From NCBI GenBank assembly GCA_016930795.1, contig JAFGFY010000084.1, positions 1 through 33,401 on the forward strand: a stretch of DNA of 33,401 bases, in the 5' to 3' direction. The stretch is from Deltaproteobacteria bacterium (GTDB lineage Bacteria; Desulfobacterota; DSM-4660; Desulfatiglandales; HGW-15). A program made the translations under genes and the position numbers. The stretch's first letter is position 1, and every line of letters starts with the position of its first letter. Shown one piece after another: positions 5,348 through 12,425 of the stretch. The notes below the pieces were generated by a model. That model saw only the letters and a program-made list of their open reading frames with translations. It was not told where the DNA came from and did no database searches.

Positions 5348-7816
5348 ATGAAGGATACTTCATCCCGCAAGAAGTCTTTACAGGCCAAGATTCCGGAGGA
5401 CCCGATCGTGCTCAAAGAAAGAGAGCAGAAAGACGGAATTCCCCTGAACTTGGAGACTAAGCTCATCCAGAGTTCTGTGGACGGTATCGTTGCCGTTGAT
5501 GAGAAAGGCAATGTCCTGTTATTCAGCAAGGGTGCGGAGAGACTATGGGGGTATACTCGGGAGGAAGTAGTCTGTGGAATTCACATTGAGGAACTATATC
5601 CACCTGGATTGGCAAGAGACGTGAATACAAGGTTAGCGGAGTCGGAGCCCGATGGTCCGGGTCGGTTGGTCGACTATGAGACAGAGATTCTAAACAAGCA
5701 GGGGAAACGCGTTCCCGTGCGGATCTCAGGCTCCTTGCTTCGGGACGAGGGTTCGCTGGTCAGGAGCGTTGGATATTTCCATGATATGACACGAGAAAAA
5801 ATGATCATGGATCAACTGGTGGAATCCGAAGAGAAGTATCGATCCATTCTGGAAACCATTGAGGACGGGTACTGTGAGATTGACCTTGAAGGGAATTTAA
5901 CCTTTTTCAATAAGTCTTTTTGCCGAATCTTGGGATATTCGGAAGATGAATTGATGGGGAGGAACCTATGGGAATTCAGCGATGAAGAAGAGACCAAGAA
6001 AGTATATGAAGGCTTCAACAAGGTCTTTACGACCGGAGTGCACGCTAAGGGTTTTGAATGGGGAATGAACAGAAAGGATGGATCTAGGATCTACGTGGCA
6101 TCATCCATATCACTGATTAAGGACCCTGAAGGTGAGATTGTCGGGTTTCAAGGCATTACCCGTGACATTACTGAGCATAAATTGAGAGGGGAGGCCTTGA
6201 AAAGGGCGAAAGAGGAGGCTGAGGCTGCCAACATTGCCAAGAGTGAGTTCCTGGCCAACATGAGCCACGAGATCCGTACACCCATGAATGGTATCATTGG
6301 AATGACGGAATTGGCCTTAGGGTCCACACTCACCCGGGAGCAGCGCGAATATCTGCAGATGGTCAAGATGTCCGCCGATTCACTGCTGGCCCTCTTGAAT
6401 TCTGTCTTGGACTTGGCAAAGATCGAATCGCGAAAAATTGAACTGGACGAGATCGACTTTGACCTGCGTACCACTGTAGAAAACGCTGTGCAGACGGTGG
6501 CTGTGAAGGCCGGAGAGAAAGCACTCGAGCTGACCTGCCGCATCAGACCCGATGTCCCTACTGCTCTGGTGGGAGATCCTTCCAGACTGAGACAGATCCT
6601 GCTTAATCTTCTAGGAAACGCGGTCAAATTCACTCATAGGGGCGATGTCAGCCTTGATGTCAGAATAGAAGCCGAAGACGATTCTTCAGTGCTCCTTCAT
6701 TTCATCGTTTCTGATACAGGCATCGGAATTCCCCCTGATAAGTTGGATGCTGTTTTTGAGTCTTTTCAACAGGCCGATGGTTCGATTACAAGGGAGTATG
6801 AGGGGACTGGTTTGGGTTTGACCATCTCAAAAGAGCTTGTGGAACTGATGGGAGGAGGCATCTGGGTGGAGAGTGTACTGGGAAAAGGAAGTACTTTCCA
6901 TTTTACTGTACGCTTCGCATTAAGCGATATGGAGGTTACGGAGTCTCTCTCTTTGAAGGACCAGGATATATCGGGTATGCGGGTACTCATTGTGGACGAC
7001 AATGCCACGAATCGGCTCGTCTTTCATGAGATGACATCATTATGGGGTTTAGAACCCACGGAAGTAGAAGGCGGGGAGCACGCAGTTGCAGAATTGGAGA
7101 GGGCACATAGTGCCGGACGACCCTATCGGCTTATTCTACTTGATCTTCAAATGCCGGAGTTGGATGGTTTTGAGGTGGCCAAAAGGATAAAAGAGAATCC
7201 CGTTGGCGATGACTTGGAAATCCTTATGTTGACATCCCTTGGCATGAAAGGGGACGCTGAGCGCTGTAAGGAGGTGGGGATAGGAGTCTATTTGGTAAAG
7301 CCAGTGAAACAGACGGAACTCCTGGACGGAATCATGCTGGCTTTGGGACGACCTAAAATGGACAAAGGCCCGGTCATCACCCGCCACACGATTCAGGACA
7401 TCAGGAGGAGATTGAGAATCCTGCTGGCTGAAGACAACATTGTGAACCAGAAGCTGGCTCTAAAGATGCTGGAAAAGAGAGGGCATCATGTCACTATTGC
7501 GTCCAATGGCCTGGAAGCCCTGGATGCTTTAGAGAAGGAGCGTTTCGATCTCGTTCTGATGGATGTCCAGATGCCTCATATGGACGGCATGGAGGCCACA
7601 AAACGTGTGCGTGAAAGCGAGAGAGAGGATGAGCATCTCCCCATAATAGCCATGACGGCCCACGCTATGAAGGGAGACAGAGAGATGTGTCTTTCCGCGG
7701 GTATGGACGACTACGTATCCAAACCCATCATGGCAGATGATCTGTTCTCAGTGATTGAGAGAGTAGCCGGCCAATTTCTGGATCGCGATAAGAAACAGAT
7801 CCTTGATTTTCTATAG
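5348..7816 (+). CDS. Hybrid sensor histidine kinase (PAS-PAS-HisKA-HATPase-REC-REC)
   Basis: This 822-residue cytoplasmic hybrid kinase has no transmembrane segment. Two PAS domains cover about residues 35-150 and 155-275, each followed by a PAC-like segment (FHDMTREK and FQGITRDITEHK). The HisKA phosphoacceptor is His307 in NMSHEIRTPMNG. The ATPase domain has the N box LLNLLGNAVKFT, the DTGIGIP box and GTGLGL. Receiver 1 starts at MRVLIVDDN with acceptor Asp599 (LLDLQMPELDG). Receiver 2 starts at LRILLAEDN with Asp739 (LMDVQMPHMDG). Both have the conserved Lys of the KP motif. No Hpt domain is fused, and no regulator or output gene is adjacent, so the phosphorelay partner must lie elsewhere. 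The PAS ligands cannot be read from sequence; soluble PAS kinases commonly sense redox state, oxygen or metabolites. Transcription may come from the perfect promoter at 5225 through a hairpin-containing leader. Confidence 0.95.
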   Translation: MKDTSSRKKSLQAKIPEDPIVLKEREQKDGIPLNLETKLIQSSVDGIVAVDEKGNVLLFSKGAERLWGYTREEVVCGIHIEELYPPGLARDVNTRLAESEPDGPGRLVDYETEILNKQGKRVPVRISGSLLRDEGSLVRSVGYFHDMTREKMIMDQLVESEEKYRSILETIEDGYCEIDLEGNLTFFNKSFCRILGYSEDELMGRNLWEFSDEEETKKVYEGFNKVFTTGVHAKGFEWGMNRKDGSRIYVASSISLIKDPEGEIVGFQGITRDITEHKLRGEALKRAKEEAEAANIAKSEFLANMSHEIRTPMNGIIGMTELALGSTLTREQREYLQMVKMSADSLLALLNSVLDLAKIESRKIELDEIDFDLRTTVENAVQTVAVKAGEKALELTCRIRPDVPTALVGDPSRLRQILLNLLGNAVKFTHRGDVSLDVRIEAEDDSSVLLHFIVSDTGIGIPPDKLDAVFESFQQADGSITREYEGTGLGLTISKELVELMGGGIWVESVLGKGSTFHFTVRFALSDMEVTESLSLKDQDISGMRVLIVDDNATNRLVFHEMTSLWGLEPTEVEGGEHAVAELERAHSAGRPYRLILLDLQMPELDGFEVAKRIKENPVGDDLEILMLTSLGMKGDAERCKEVGIGVYLVKPVKQTELLDGIMLALGRPKMDKGPVITRHTIQDIRRRLRILLAEDNIVNQKLALKMLEKRGHHVTIASNGLEALDALEKERFDLVLMDVQMPHMDGMEATKRVRESEREDEHLPIIAMTAHAMKGDREMCLSAGMDDYVSKPIMADDLFSVIERVAGQFLDRDKKQILDFL

Positions 7817-8124
7817 CAGTGACAAGGCATTACCCAATAATCTACGCCCCGCATAATCAACCTTTCTTCTCTTCTTTCGAGGTGTAGAAAAATCCAATTC
7901 TTTTGTGGAGAAATCCTACATACTAAATAACTATTTAAAAAGACGGATTAAAGCAACTGCTTATCCTCACTATTAGGCCATCTGGGATAACAGATCGTAG
8001 GATATTCCCTCACTTTTTTCGTACAGCCGACTCTCGAAGAGAGACCTTCCTTTTCGCTGCAAAAGAGTGATTGCATTATAATAACAAATAGTTAAGCATT
8101 CAGAAAAGGAATCCTTTTTAGGGA
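7817..8124. other. Intergenic region with candidate activator sites
   Basis: No gene is seen between the kinase and the sigma-54 promoter. Two inverted repeats could bind a regulator. CTCTCGAAGAGAG lies at 8031-8043, about 107 bases before the -12 element and so at a typical distance for a sigma-54 enhancer-binding site. AAAAGGA-A-TCCTTTT lies at 8104-8118, immediately upstream of the -24 element. Their function is inferred from position only. Confidence 0.4.
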
Positions 8125-8140
8125 TGGCACGGCCCTTGCT
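8125..8140 (+). promoter_or_regulatory. Sigma-54 (RpoN) promoter of the GcvH-like genes
   Basis: TGGCAC (8125-8130), five bases, then TTGCT (8136-8140) match the -24/-12 consensus, with GG and GC separated by exactly 10 bases. Transcription should start about 12 bases downstream, near 8151, giving a 42-nt leader before the ATG at 8193. Sigma-54 promoters require an ATP-driven enhancer-binding activator, so these genes are expected to be tightly switched. Confidence 0.85.
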
Positions 8141-8192
8141 CTATTCGCATATGGAAAGCCGCGAATAAAAAAACAAACAGGGGGAGAGAACA

Positions 8193-9191
8193 ATGGCTGA
8201 AAAGACAAAATCTGATCAAAGGAGTCATGTGGGTTATGGGTCTTCATACCGCAAGGGGAGCAGTCAGGATATGGGAGTCGATTCGGGAATCGGTGCCGTG
8301 TTGGGCGGTCAGCTTTGGATGGTGAAACCGGACAAGCAGGCCCAGGCAGCCAATCCCTGTTTGTGGATGCAGGCAGGTGTCGTGGAGTTGAAATACTGCA
8401 ATAACTTCGGCGACTGCACATCGTGTAAATACGACCTGGGCATGCGGAAGAAGGTAGAGGAAGGCAAACAGATGAGTTGGCAGGATGCCATGAGAAAGAG
8501 GGAAGGACTGGACAGGATTTGTCGGCACAGTCTGACCCGTCGTATTGAGAAGAGAAGTTGTGCCTATGACTATGATTGTTCAACATGTGAGTTTGATCAG
8601 TTTCTTGAGGATGTCTGGTCTGTCAAAACCAAGACCGTGCCCTATGAAGTGCAGACCGTCAAAGGCTTTCAGGTACCTATGGGCTACTATTTTCACAACG
8701 GGCACACCTGGGCTCGAATTGAGAGTGGCGGATATATTCGGGTCGGGATGGACGACTTCTCTATGAAGCTTCTTGGCCGAGCAGATGCCATGGATCTGCC
8801 GCTCATGGGCAAGGAACTGGATAAGGATAGAGTGGGTTGGGTGCTGAAACGTGAAAACCATTCGGCCGATGTACTCTCACCTGTCGGCGGCGTCATTACT
8901 GAAGTCAATCCCAGGCTGAGGAAGAGTCCCGAAGTGGCCAATCAGGGGCCTTATGAAGAGGGTTGGCTTTTTATGGTTCGTACGCCTGATATCAAAGGCA
9001 ACGTCAAGGAACTCATGACGGACGCGGAAAGCATTACCTGGATGAATGAAGAATTAAATAAACTGGAGAGCATGATAGAGGATGTGGCCGGACCCCTTGC
9101 GGCGGATGGGGGTTATCTGGGCGAAGACATTTACGGCCATCTTCCGGATCTGGGCTGGGCAAACCTGACCAAAACTTTCCTTAAGACTTGA
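8193..9191 (+). CDS. GcvH-like protein with two N-terminal four-Cys motifs (paralogue 1)
   Basis: This 332-residue protein has three visible parts. After about 50 polar residues come two copies of the motif C-x12-C-x5-C-x2-C-x-[FY]-D, with Cys at 56, 69, 75, 78 and at 110, 123, 129, 132. The copies are joined by a linker containing SWQDAMR. From about residue 164 an H-protein-like lipoyl-domain fold follows (HNGHTWARIE, YIRVGMDDF, DVLSPVGGVITEVNPRL). The C-terminal 60 residues (GPLAADGG, IYGHLPDLGW) are shared with the next gene. In glycine cleavage H protein a lysine eight residues before the Pro of SPV carries lipoate. Here that residue is Asn222, so lipoylation at the usual site is not expected, although Lys219 is close. 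The Cys motifs suggest zinc or Fe-S binding. The Shine-Dalgarno is AGGGGGAGAG. No other glycine cleavage gene is nearby, so a role in glycine cleavage is doubtful and the function is unknown. Confidence 0.85.
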   Translation: MAEKTKSDQRSHVGYGSSYRKGSSQDMGVDSGIGAVLGGQLWMVKPDKQAQAANPCLWMQAGVVELKYCNNFGDCTSCKYDLGMRKKVEEGKQMSWQDAMRKREGLDRICRHSLTRRIEKRSCAYDYDCSTCEFDQFLEDVWSVKTKTVPYEVQTVKGFQVPMGYYFHNGHTWARIESGGYIRVGMDDFSMKLLGRADAMDLPLMGKELDKDRVGWVLKRENHSADVLSPVGGVITEVNPRLRKSPEVANQGPYEEGWLFMVRTPDIKGNVKELMTDAESITWMNEELNKLESMIEDVAGPLAADGGYLGEDIYGHLPDLGWANLTKTFLKT

Positions 9192-9265
9192 CGCTGATTT
9201 TCATTTTTTTCAATGCAAACAGCTCGTGCGAAAGGATCCCGAAACGGTTTTTTTGGGAGCGTAGC

Positions 9266-10195
9266 ATGGAATCAATGGATTTAAGACATGGATTGACGAA
9301 GGAAGCACCTCTCCGTTGCTTTTGGGAACAGGCGGGAGTGGTCTCCCGAAAGCTATGCCGTATCAGGTACGATTGCCCGTCTTGCCGCTTTGACAGAATC
9401 ATGCGGCGTATAGCAGATGAAAATAAGCAGCTTAAGCAGGAAGGCAAAGTCCCGAAGGGAAAGCGGGGCAAGATCATATCATGGCAGGAAGCGATGAGGA
9501 CCCGGCCTGCATTCCGGCGACCCTGTGTCCATCATATGAAAGGAAACATTTCATTCAGGGCGTGTACCCATGATTATCGATGCTCCAACTGCGACTTCGA
9601 CCAATATTTTCACGATCAATATGTCGTGCACGCAGTGGTTCGTCCGGTTGACGTGCTTGATATCAAAGGATTCAGAATTCCTCAGGGCTATTATCTCCAT
9701 TCCGGACACACCTGGATCAAGATTGAAGAAAGCTCCACGGTAAGGGTGGGGATAGACGAGTTCGCCCTACGTCTTCTGGGGCCGTTTGACCGTATTCAGA
9801 CCCCCCTCGTAGGAAAGGAGATACAACAGGGGAAGGTGAATATTGATGTGGTGCGTAGCACACACAGGGCCAGTCTTATGTCCCCGGTAAGTGGCGTGGT
9901 CACGGCCGTCAATGCCAAACTGAGAGAAAAAGGGAATGCTGCAGGACAAGATCCTTATTCGGACGGATGGGTGATGACTATTCACACCAAGACATTGCGT
10001 CAAGACCTGAAGAATCTGATGATCCATACGGAAAGCGCTGAGTTTATGGAGGGTGAAGTAGAGCGTCTCTACGAGGTCATCGAGGAGACAGCAGGCCCTC
10101 TGGCTACTGACGGAGGTCTGCTGGCCAATAATATCTATGGCCACATGCCGGAATTGGGTTGGGAGAGACTGGTCAGGAGTTTTCTCAGAACCTGA
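9266..10195 (+). CDS. GcvH-like protein with two N-terminal four-Cys motifs (paralogue 2)
   Basis: This 309-residue protein is a divergent tandem paralogue of the preceding one. It has the same layout without the 40-residue polar N-terminus. Cys-motif copies with identical C-x12-C-x5-C-x2-C spacing are at 18, 31, 37, 40 and at 87, 100, 106, 109, with a linker containing SWQEAMR. The H-protein-like domain follows (HSGHTWIKIE near 145-154, SPVSGVVTAVNAKL near 206-219), and the C-terminus has GPLATDGG and IYGHMPELGW. The lipoyl-lysine position is Thr199, and no lysine lies between Lys190 and the SPV motif, so this copy almost certainly is not lipoylated there. ATG 9266 is chosen because GGGAG ends 6 bases upstream. 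The longer frame from 9188 lacks such a site and adds a non-conserved tail. The 74-base gap after the first gene implies co-transcription from the sigma-54 promoter. Confidence 0.85.
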   Translation: MESMDLRHGLTKEAPLRCFWEQAGVVSRKLCRIRYDCPSCRFDRIMRRIADENKQLKQEGKVPKGKRGKIISWQEAMRTRPAFRRPCVHHMKGNISFRACTHDYRCSNCDFDQYFHDQYVVHAVVRPVDVLDIKGFRIPQGYYLHSGHTWIKIEESSTVRVGIDEFALRLLGPFDRIQTPLVGKEIQQGKVNIDVVRSTHRASLMSPVSGVVTAVNAKLREKGNAAGQDPYSDGWVMTIHTKTLRQDLKNLMIHTESAEFMEGEVERLYEVIEETAGPLATDGGLLANNIYGHMPELGWERLVRSFLRT

Positions 10196-10217
10196 TGAGT
10201 CAGCCGGGAGCACTAGA

Positions 10218-10238
10218 AAAAAGGGGGTCAGCCTTTTT
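10218..10238 (+). terminator. Possible weak terminator after the GcvH-like pair
   Basis: AAAAAGG (10218-10224) and CCTTTTT (10232-10238) form a 7-bp A/T-rich stem with a 7-nt loop, 23 bases after the stop codon. The final T run doubles as the 3' arm, so it could act weakly in either direction. Confidence 0.35.
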
Positions 10239-10245
10239 AAATGGA

Positions 10246-10274
10246 TTGACCATCCCTGTCAAAACTGATATACC
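10246..10274 (+). promoter_or_regulatory. Promoter candidate of the tRNA-Thr gene
   Basis: TTGACC (10246-10251), 17 bases, then TATACC (10269-10274) resemble a sigma-70 promoter, with 5 of 6 and 4 of 6 matches. Transcription would begin near 10281, about 60 nt before the mature tRNA. Confidence 0.5.
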
Positions 10275-10339
10275 ACAAACCTGTCACGAATCCCTGTCCA
10301 CGAGAATGGCAACCGCATCCTCGTACTATTTTCTGACAA

Positions 10340-10415
10340 GCCACCGTAGCTCAGTCGGTAGAGCACCTCACTCGTAATGAGGATGTCTGCGGTTCGATTC
10401 CGCACGGTGGCTCCA
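10340..10415 (+). tRNA. tRNA-Thr (anticodon CGU)
   Basis: The complete 76-nt cloverleaf reads as follows. The acceptor stem GCCACCG pairs with CGGTGGC. The D arm is GCTC/GAGC. The anticodon stem CCTCA/TGAGG holds loop CTCGTAA with anticodon CGT at 10373-10375, which reads ACG threonine codons. The T arm TGCGG/CCGCA has loop TTCGATT. Discriminator T and a genomically encoded CCA (10413-10415) complete it. Confidence 0.98.
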
Positions 10416-10572
10416 TCAAAATCAATTCGTTGCACTGAACTCTGTTTCTCTTCTTCTGAAAGATCCCCCATAATTGTCACCATTTTCAAGTCAATATACC
10501 TCTGTCATACGGAGGATTTCGCCAACTTGAACTCATAAGCAAAGGGATTGACAGGATGATTGTTCAAATATT

Positions 10573-10588
10573 ACCCTATAATTAGGGT
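10573..10588. other. Small inverted repeat upstream of the MITE
   Basis: ACCCTA-TAAT-TAGGGT is a 6-bp inverted repeat with a TATAAT core in the otherwise featureless 10416-10639 gap. It could be a regulator site over a -10 element for the downstream pcm transcript. A TTGACA occurs upstream, but at 23 bases it is too far for normal spacing. The rest of the gap shows no gene. Confidence 0.3.
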
Positions 10589-10644
10589 TACTCATAATCT
10601 TTGAGGAGAACAAGAGCCTCTGCAGTATCCGTGTTCAATGTTAT

Positions 10645-10786
10645 GAGACCTTTGAAAAAAGCCCCCTTTTGCCCAATCTTGGCGTCAGGCTCAAATTCTA
10701 ATCCTTGAAATACTCGAGGTATTTTTGTGGTTAGAATTTTCGTCTTCCTTGACCTTGAATAAAATTGAGCATTTTTCAAAGGTCTC
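10645..10786. mobile_element. MITE-like element with 15-bp TIRs and 5-bp target duplication
   Basis: The 142-bp element is bounded by perfect inverted repeats GAGACCTTTGAAAAA (10645-10659) and TTTTTCAAAGGTCTC (10772-10786). It is flanked by the direct repeat GTTAT (10640-10644 and 10787-10791), a probable target-site duplication. Internal arms AAATTCTAA/TTAGAATTT and AAATAC/GTATTT let the whole element fold into a long imperfect hairpin. It encodes no transposase, so it is non-autonomous. A 63-codon frame on the minus strand through it (10588-10779) is taken to be incidental. It is inserted so that its right end lies 15 bases from the pcm start codon. Confidence 0.75.
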
Positions 10787-10801
10787 GTTATGAGGTGAGT
10801 T

Positions 10802-11551
10802 ATGTCAAAGCCTAAGACAGTCGTATGTATCTGTCAGCTTCTCATTGGACTAACAATTCATATGGGGTGCAACATGGGCAACACAAACGCTTCTGATAAC
10901 ACAACCCCCTCGTCATATTTCTCAGAGCGGAAACGCATGGTTGAATACCAGATACGGGCGCGAGGAATTGACGACAAGAAGGTGGTCGACGCTTTTCTTA
11001 GGGTTGAGCGTCATCGGTTTGTTCCGGACAGATATATTCCCCATGCCTATGAGGATCGTCCCCTGCCCATAGGAGAAGGACAGACCATATCTCAGCCTTA
11101 TATCGTTGCCTATATGACCCATGTCTTGAGTCTATCAAGGAGCGACAAGGTGTTGGAGATAGGGACCGGTTCAGGGTATCAGGCCGCTATTTTGGGCGAA
11201 TTATGTGACCATGTATTTACAGTCGAAGTCATCCCATCATTAGGCCGGAAAGCGGAAGGCCTGTTAAATGAGTTGGGCTATGAAAATGTGAAGGTTAAGA
11301 TTGGCGATGGCTATGAAGGATGGGAAGAATACGCGCCTTACGACGCGGTCATTGTAACCTGTGCCCCAACACATGTTCCCGAGCCTCTCAAGAAACAGTT
11401 GAAAGAGGGAGGAAGGATGATTATTCCGGTGGGTGAGGCATACGATCAAACGCTGGTTTTATTGAGGAGGATAGGGGACAGGTTAAAAGAAGAAAGGAGA
11501 CTTCCCGTACGGTTCGTGCCCATGGTCAATGAGACGGGAAAGACATACTGA
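10802..11551 (+). CDS. pcm: Protein-L-isoaspartate O-methyltransferase, apparently exported
   Basis: This enzyme methylates L-isoaspartyl residues in aged proteins with S-adenosylmethionine, starting their repair to aspartate. The 249-residue protein carries the family signatures RMVEYQIRARGI, FVPDRYIPHAYEDRPLPIGEGQTISQP and the SAM-binding motif VLEIGTGSGYQAA (from residue 117). These are followed by IGDGYEG and APYDAVIVTCAP. It has about 40 extra N-terminal residues with a hydrophobic stretch (residues 7-22) ending at MGC. This resembles a signal peptide or imperfect lipoprotein signal and suggests the periplasm. The Shine-Dalgarno GAGGTGAG directly follows the MITE target duplication. The glutaminyl cyclase gene begins 28 bases downstream, so the pair is probably one operon. 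Export is an inference, because SAM supply outside the cytoplasm would be a problem. Confidence 0.92.
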   Translation: MSKPKTVVCICQLLIGLTIHMGCNMGNTNASDNTTPSSYFSERKRMVEYQIRARGIDDKKVVDAFLRVERHRFVPDRYIPHAYEDRPLPIGEGQTISQPYIVAYMTHVLSLSRSDKVLEIGTGSGYQAAILGELCDHVFTVEVIPSLGRKAEGLLNELGYENVKVKIGDGYEGWEEYAPYDAVIVTCAPTHVPEPLKKQLKEGGRMIIPVGEAYDQTLVLLRRIGDRLKEERRLPVRFVPMVNETGKTY

Positions 11552-11579
11552 TTTTGAGCCAAGGTCTCAGGAACGACAT

Positions 11580-12422
11580 ATGAAGAAAAAACGGAAACAA
11601 GGACCGATTAAGCCATTTCATAGAAACGTGGTCCTGGTTCTAGTTGTGTTATTGATAGTGGGAGGCGTCTACCTAGTCGGCCAAGGCATAAATGACCAGC
11701 GAGTTACATTTTCAGATGAAGGCCGGAAATGGTACGACTATGAAATCGTAAACACATACCCTCATGACCCCTCAGCGTTTACACAGGGATTGATCTATCG
11801 CGACGGATATTTGTTTGAGAGCACCGGTCTGTATGGAGGCTCCAGCCTAAGAAAAGTGAGGTTGAAGACTGGCGAAGTCGTTCGGACCAAGATGCTCCAC
11901 TCAGAATATTTTGGAGAGGGACTCACGGACTGGGAAGACCGGCTTGTGCAAATCACGTGGAAATCCAACACCGGTTTTGTCTACGATGCCCTGACATTCG
12001 AATTGAAGAAGACATTCAGATATTCCGGTGAGGGCTGGGGCCTGACCCGCGATAATGACCGACTCATTATGAGTGACGGAACGTCGAGACTCCGATTTTT
12101 TGATCCGGAGACGATGAAAGAAACGGGGCGTCTGAAGGTTACGGACAACGGGCTTCCCATATCCATGTTAAACGAACTGGAGATGGTGAAAGGGCAGATC
12201 TTCGCCAATGTCTACAACACCTCTGAGATCGTGATCATCTCGCCACAATCCGGTCATGTGACCGGGCGGATCTCCCTCGCCGGTCTTACTGAGAAATTCA
12301 AGATGAGCAAGGAAGTCGATGTCCTGAACGGTATTGCGTATGATGCTGAGAAAGACAGACTCTTTGTCACAGGAAAACGTTGGCCCAAGCTGTTCGAAAT
12401 CAGAATCAAGGAGACGAAATAG
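11580..12422 (+). CDS. Glutaminyl-peptide cyclotransferase, membrane anchored
   Basis: This enzyme cyclises N-terminal glutamine of proteins to pyroglutamate. It belongs to the beta-propeller glutamine cyclotransferase family found in plants and bacteria (PF05096 type). The 280-residue protein has an N-terminal basic segment and one transmembrane helix at about residues 16-36 (VVLVLVVLLIVGGVYLVG), so the catalytic domain should face the periplasm. Family signatures seen are AFTQGLIY, FESTGLYGGSSLRKV, EGWGLT, LNELEMVKGQIFANVY and LNGIAYDAEKDRLFVTGK. The ATG at 11580 is preferred over the frame start at 11529, because AGGA lies about 8 bases upstream and the basic MKKKRK start fits a membrane anchor. 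It follows pcm by 28 bases. Its stop codon is 3 bases from the stop of the convergent gene on the other strand. Confidence 0.9.
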   Translation: MKKKRKQGPIKPFHRNVVLVLVVLLIVGGVYLVGQGINDQRVTFSDEGRKWYDYEIVNTYPHDPSAFTQGLIYRDGYLFESTGLYGGSSLRKVRLKTGEVVRTKMLHSEYFGEGLTDWEDRLVQITWKSNTGFVYDALTFELKKTFRYSGEGWGLTRDNDRLIMSDGTSRLRFFDPETMKETGRLKVTDNGLPISMLNELEMVKGQIFANVYNTSEIVIISPQSGHVTGRISLAGLTEKFKMSKEVDVLNGIAYDAEKDRLFVTGKRWPKLFEIRIKETK

Positions 12423-12425
12423 CAG

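Noticed and set aside
8193-10195. Glycine cleavage system as the function of the GcvH-like pair
   Set aside because: No gcvT, gcvP or lpd gene is nearby, and the lipoyl-lysine position is Asn or Thr, so ordinary H-protein function is not supported.
10588-10779. 63-codon minus-strand frame over the MITE
   Set aside because: It lies almost wholly within the MITE-like element, crosses its terminal repeat and has no visible protein motif.
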